In this document: positions 5,913-8,311 of the stretch, piece after piece
Numbering within the stretch: the first letter of the stretch is position 1
Layout of the letters: every line of letters begins with the position of its first letter
Assembly: GCA_027353395.1 (NCBI GenBank)
Contig: DAIEHU010000101.1
Span: 1 to 8,311, forward strand
DNA: 8,311 bases
From: Desulfobacteraceae bacterium
Lineage (GTDB): Bacteria > Desulfobacterota > Desulfobacteria > Desulfobacterales > Desulfosalsimonadaceae
Direction: 5' to 3'
Program-made: the position numbers and the translations under genes
The notes under the pieces: model-generated
Told to the model about the DNA's origin: nothing
Seen by the model: only the letters and a program-made list of their open reading frames with translations
The model's database searches: none

Positions 5913-7796
5913 CTATTTGACGTATAGCCGCTGTCCAGGATAGATCGTGCTGCCTCTTTTGAGATTATTCAGACTCAAAAGATGGTCCAAATCCATTTTG
6001 TGATTGGATGCAATTTCTGCTACGGAATCCCCGTTTTTAACTTTGTATATTTTAAGATCATTTTGAATCGGCTGGTTTGAAGGAATTTTCAATGATTGTC
6101 CAGAGGTCAGCCGGGCCCGGCTTAAGTTATTTAACCGCTGTATCTTTTTGGCTGTGGTATTATATCGTTTTGCCAAGGTGTACAGCGAATCTCCTTGCTG
6201 GACGTGGTAGGTGATCATATTTTCTTTGTTGTTGTTACTGCTGTTATCGGCATTGCTCCTGTTGATAGTGGTGCCCGTAAATGCAGTAGTAATTGCGCCT
6301 GAATGAGGGATTTTAAGAAATTTTCCGACAGCGATATTGTCGGTTCTATGGATATTGTTATACCGGGTAATCTCAGTTAAATTAATATTATACCGATTCG
6401 CGATACTTGACAGGGTTTCTCCCCGTCTGACCTGATGATAAGTGATCTGGGGCGGCATCGGCGACAGGTTTTTAGCATATTGCTGCTGCGTACGGCAGGG
6501 GATGTCATTGATACGGGCGAGGAGCATATCTTTGCGGTCAACCGGCACTTTTAATGCATAGTCATCAGGCGGAAGCATCTTATAACGGAGTTCAGGGTTC
6601 AGATCCGCAAGGCATTTTTCTTCAACTTGGATTGCTCCCGCGATATCTTCTAAACAGGTTTGTTTGGATATGGTGAGGGTTTCAAATTCTGCAGGTTCAT
6701 CTACGGCGATATCATCCATGCCGTATTTTTTCATATTATTGGCGATCTGAACGGTCGCCAGAAATTTTGGAACATATCGCGCAGTTTCACTGGGAAGGCG
6801 CTTGTACAGATCCCAAAAATCGTCTAAATAGTTGACATTTTGATCTCTGATGGTGCTGAGAACCTTGCCTTCGCCGCAATTATACGCGGCAAGCACGGTA
6901 GGCCAGTCGCCAAAAATTTCATGCAGTTCTTTGAGGTATTCAATCGCGGCCTGGGTTGATTTATAGGGGTCAAGCCGTTCGTCAACATACTGGGTTCTCT
7001 TCAGGCCGAATTTATGTCCTGTGGATGCGATAAATTGCCAAAGTCCCAACGCCCGTGAGCTGGACATCGCTTTTACTTTGAAGCCGCTTTCGATTAATGG
7101 CAGCCAGGAAAGCTCCTCCGGGAGTCCTGCTTTTTTCAGTTCGCTCAAAATGTATGGGCGATATTTGCCTGAACGTTTATAGGCATTTTCAAAAAAAGCC
7201 CGGCCCTCCTCTGAGGTAAGGGCATCGATTTCTTTTTGAACTTCGGCATTTATAACCATTGGAATGGCTTTATGATTGCCTTTTGCTGTTGTATGCCGTG
7301 ACGCATAAATTTCAAGAATTCGTTTTGAAATCATAAACCGCAAATCATCTTTTTGCTGGTTGAATTTCGGCAGATCAAGGGTGTCAACTTCTAAAATCAA
7401 GGTATACGCCTGATCAAGGGCCTGCAATGCGCTGTCCGTTTCACCCTGCTGCCAGAAATCCTGAGACGCCTGATAATAATCCAGCGCCTCATCGAGATGA
7501 TTTTGAATTTCGATGCTGGCGGAATCGTTCTCAGGGGTTCCCTGAGGATTAAGATCGGCGGGATTTTCTTCACTGCCAGAAAAAGCGTCTGTGGAATCAG
7601 CTTGCTGTCCCTGCTCAATGGAATCCGGCGTATTTGACATTTCTAATGCGTAAAGTTTTGCATCATCTGTTTTGGCGGGTTTCCCAGATAGCAAAGTGCT
7701 TTTTTTATGTAAATCAGCACAGCCGAAAGAAACAATCATCATACAGACTATGAAAATGGCTATCAATGTCCGTCTAAAAATGGGTAGCTGTATCAT
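5913..7796 (-). CDS. mltD: MltD-like membrane-bound lytic transglycosylase with three LysM repeats (lipoprotein)
   Basis: MltD enzymes cleave the MurNAc-GlcNAc bond of peptidoglycan in the periplasm, forming 1,6-anhydro ends. This protein has 627 residues. A signal peptide (RRTLIAIFIVCMMIV) leads to a lipobox-like VSFGC with C26. The spacing is right, but Ser at -3 is off consensus. A charged, low-complexity region (about 40-95) and a TPR-like helical pair (about 98-137) follow. The SLT domain (about 222-345) carries catalytic E236 in LIESGF, then ALGLWQFIASTG (249-260) and AAYNCGEGKV (303-312). LysM repeats lie at about 451-496, 528-572 and 582-626, with a Ser/Asn-rich linker at 503-526. Ala at +2 of the lipobox suggests outer-membrane sorting. 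ATG 7796 has GAGG 8 nt upstream. E. coli MltD has two LysM repeats; this one has three. The gene stands alone on this strand, and its GC is visibly lower than the operon's. Confidence 0.93.
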   Translation of the reverse strand: MIQLPIFRRTLIAIFIVCMMIVSFGCADLHKKSTLLSGKPAKTDDAKLYALEMSNTPDSIEQGQQADSTDAFSGSEENPADLNPQGTPENDSASIEIQNHLDEALDYYQASQDFWQQGETDSALQALDQAYTLILEVDTLDLPKFNQQKDDLRFMISKRILEIYASRHTTAKGNHKAIPMVINAEVQKEIDALTSEEGRAFFENAYKRSGKYRPYILSELKKAGLPEELSWLPLIESGFKVKAMSSSRALGLWQFIASTGHKFGLKRTQYVDERLDPYKSTQAAIEYLKELHEIFGDWPTVLAAYNCGEGKVLSTIRDQNVNYLDDFWDLYKRLPSETARYVPKFLATVQIANNMKKYGMDDIAVDEPAEFETLTISKQTCLEDIAGAIQVEEKCLADLNPELRYKMLPPDDYALKVPVDRKDMLLARINDIPCRTQQQYAKNLSPMPPQITYHQVRRGETLSSIANRYNINLTEITRYNNIHRTDNIAVGKFLKIPHSGAITTAFTGTTINRSNADNSSNNNKENMITYHVQQGDSLYTLAKRYNTTAKKIQRLNNLSRARLTSGQSLKIPSNQPIQNDLKIYKVKNGDSVAEIASNHKMDLDHLLSLNNLKRGSTIYPGQRLYVK

Positions 7797-7804
7797 AGTT
7801 TATA

Positions 7805-7808
7805 CCTC
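7805..7808 (-). promoter_or_regulatory. Ribosome binding site of the mltD-like gene
   Basis: GAGG on the minus strand is separated by 8 nt from ATG 7796. It fixes the start at the first residue of a good signal peptide. Confidence 0.65.
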
Positions 7809-7909
7809 GACGTTTTAATGGGTTAATTTTTCCGTGATGCCTGATTTCGCAAGCTTTTCAGTGCGCCAGATGGTAGACAAAGCATCATAAAATGACGATA
7901 ATTTCGTTA

Positions 7910-7938
7910 TACATAATAGATGGAAGGGCATCTGTCAA
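7910..7938 (-). promoter_or_regulatory. Candidate promoter for the mltD-like gene
   Basis: A perfect TTGACA (7938-7933) is followed after 17 nt by TATGTA (7915-7910), which matches only three of six -10 positions. Transcription would begin near 7903, leaving about 105 nt of leader before ATG 7796. The -35 box is strong and the -10 is poor, so the exact start is uncertain. Confidence 0.35.
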
Positions 7939-8116
7939 GAATTTATGAAATAAATAGCGATTGACCTCTTCTATTTCAGGCCAATGAGGGTCAACTTGTA
8001 GGTTGCGGCCAAGAAAAATCCAAATAGAAACACTGCAACCATGCAGCAGAAGTTCCAAATTTTAAGGACTCAAAACGATCTTCAGAAATTTTTAACCAAA
8101 TTTAATGATAATATGT

Positions 8117-8146
8117 TTGACAAAAAAATAATTATATTGATATTAA
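8117..8146 (+). promoter_or_regulatory. Possible promoter directed off the right edge
   Basis: A perfect TTGACA (8117-8122), an 18-nt A/T-only spacer apart from one G, and TATTAA (8141-8146, four of six matches) form a sigma-70-like pair on the plus strand. No convincing gene start follows before the window ends, so a downstream gene would lie beyond 8311. In sequence this AT-rich such boxes arise easily. Confidence 0.3.
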
Positions 8147-8169
8147 TTTTTTTTTAAAAAAATAATTAT
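8122..8169. repeat. 14-bp direct repeat, two copies 34 bp apart
   Basis: A7-TAATTAT occurs at 8122-8135 and again, identically, at 8156-8169. The start-to-start distance is 34 bp, a little over three helical turns. The first copy begins on the last base of the TTGACA box, so a protein bound there would cover the candidate promoter. Low complexity lowers the significance of the match. Confidence 0.5.
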
Positions 8170-8175
8170 TTTTTT
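8156..8175. repeat. 20-bp perfect AT-only palindrome
   Basis: The sequence A7-TAATTA-T7 is its own reverse complement over all 20 bases. It is preceded directly by nine T residues (8147-8155). It has no loop and no GC pair, so it does not resemble a normal intrinsic terminator. It fits better a bent-DNA or dimeric-regulator site, or plain low-complexity DNA. Confidence 0.6.
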
Positions 8176-8311
8176 GCTTGAAATCGAAAAATAACAGTGA
8201 TAGGTACTCGGGTTACTTTTGATGGCGGCGGCGAAGTTGCACATTTTGATTCCATGCCTTTTGTAAATTTGAAAAATACATGGATTTATGCGCATAGATG
8301 TTGACCTTTGT

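Larger units (their letters stand above)
7797..8311. other. Gene-poor AT-rich region right of the mltD-like gene
   Basis: I see no convincing gene in these 515 bases. The GC content drops sharply: only 5 of 60 bases at 8101-8160 are G or C, against 37 of 60 at 2341-2400. Besides the promoter candidates and repeats listed, it holds TTGACCTC (7961-7968) facing GAGGGTCAA (7986-7994), a loose inverted pair. It also holds GGTTGC (8002-8007) facing GCAACC (8035-8040). A third TTGACCT sits at 8301-8307. Short frames at 7815-7931 (minus), 7971-8042 (minus), 8041-8157 (plus) and 8197-8304 (plus) lack good ribosome sites. Confidence 0.6.

Noticed and set aside
7815..7931. 38-codon minus-strand ORF just upstream of the mltD-like gene
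   Set aside because: There is no Shine-Dalgarno before its ATG, it begins just inside the spacer after the TTGACA box, and it has no recognisable similarity, although part of it (SFYDALSTIWRTEKLAKSG) reads plausibly.
8041..8157. 38-codon plus-strand ORF ending in a hydrophobic tail (KKIIILILIFF)
   Set aside because: The tail is produced by the AT-only repeats, and no ribosome site precedes the ATG.
8197..8304. Plus-strand frame beginning with GTG (VIGTRVTFDGGGEVAHFD)
   Set aside because: It is short, has no ribosome site and no recognisable family. It could be a fragment, but I cannot support that.

Overview
The window looks like chromosomal DNA from an anaerobic deltaproteobacterium (Desulfobacterota, most likely a sulfate reducer of the Desulfobacteraceae/Desulfosarcina type). 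This rests on the gene types and their arrangement: an MqnP-type prenyltransferase next to UbiX, a KamA-family aminomutase, an AmrS-type radical SAM enzyme and a variant DapF. No rRNA, tRNA, insertion sequence or CRISPR array is visible, and the taxonomic assignment is inference.

Layout. (1) Positions 1-574, minus strand: the first 191 codons of a dapF-family gene, running off the left edge. It has Ser where the family has its first catalytic Cys. (2) Positions 575-728: a divergent intergenic region with a weak dapF promoter candidate and a possible 17-codon lysine-rich leader ORF. (3) Positions 729-5656, plus strand: a tight six-gene run of SAM methyltransferase, AmrS-type radical SAM protein, UbiA/MqnP-type prenyltransferase, UbiX flavin prenyltransferase, KamA-family aminomutase and DUF2505-type SRPBCC protein. 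The first four genes overlap each other at three junctions (20 nt, ATGA, TTGA), which implies co-translation. (4) About 5658-5844: a frameshifted, N-terminally truncated remnant of a CBS-domain gene. (5) Positions 5913-7796, minus strand: an MltD-like lytic transglycosylase lipoprotein with three LysM repeats. (6) Positions 7797-8311: a gene-poor, very AT-rich stretch with a 20-bp perfect palindrome and a 14-bp direct repeat beside a TTGACA box.

How the genes fit together. UbiA/MqnP attaches a polyprenyl tail to an aromatic acid. UbiX makes the prenylated FMN needed by a UbiD-type decarboxylase, and a C-methyltransferase can finish the ring. These three are therefore a plausible partial set for late menaquinone (futalosine-type) synthesis, although no UbiD homologue lies in the window. 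The radical SAM genes amrS and kamA share the transcription unit without an obvious role in quinone synthesis; that association is the main puzzle. The mltD-like gene is a separate cell-wall remodelling unit, with visibly lower GC than the left half.
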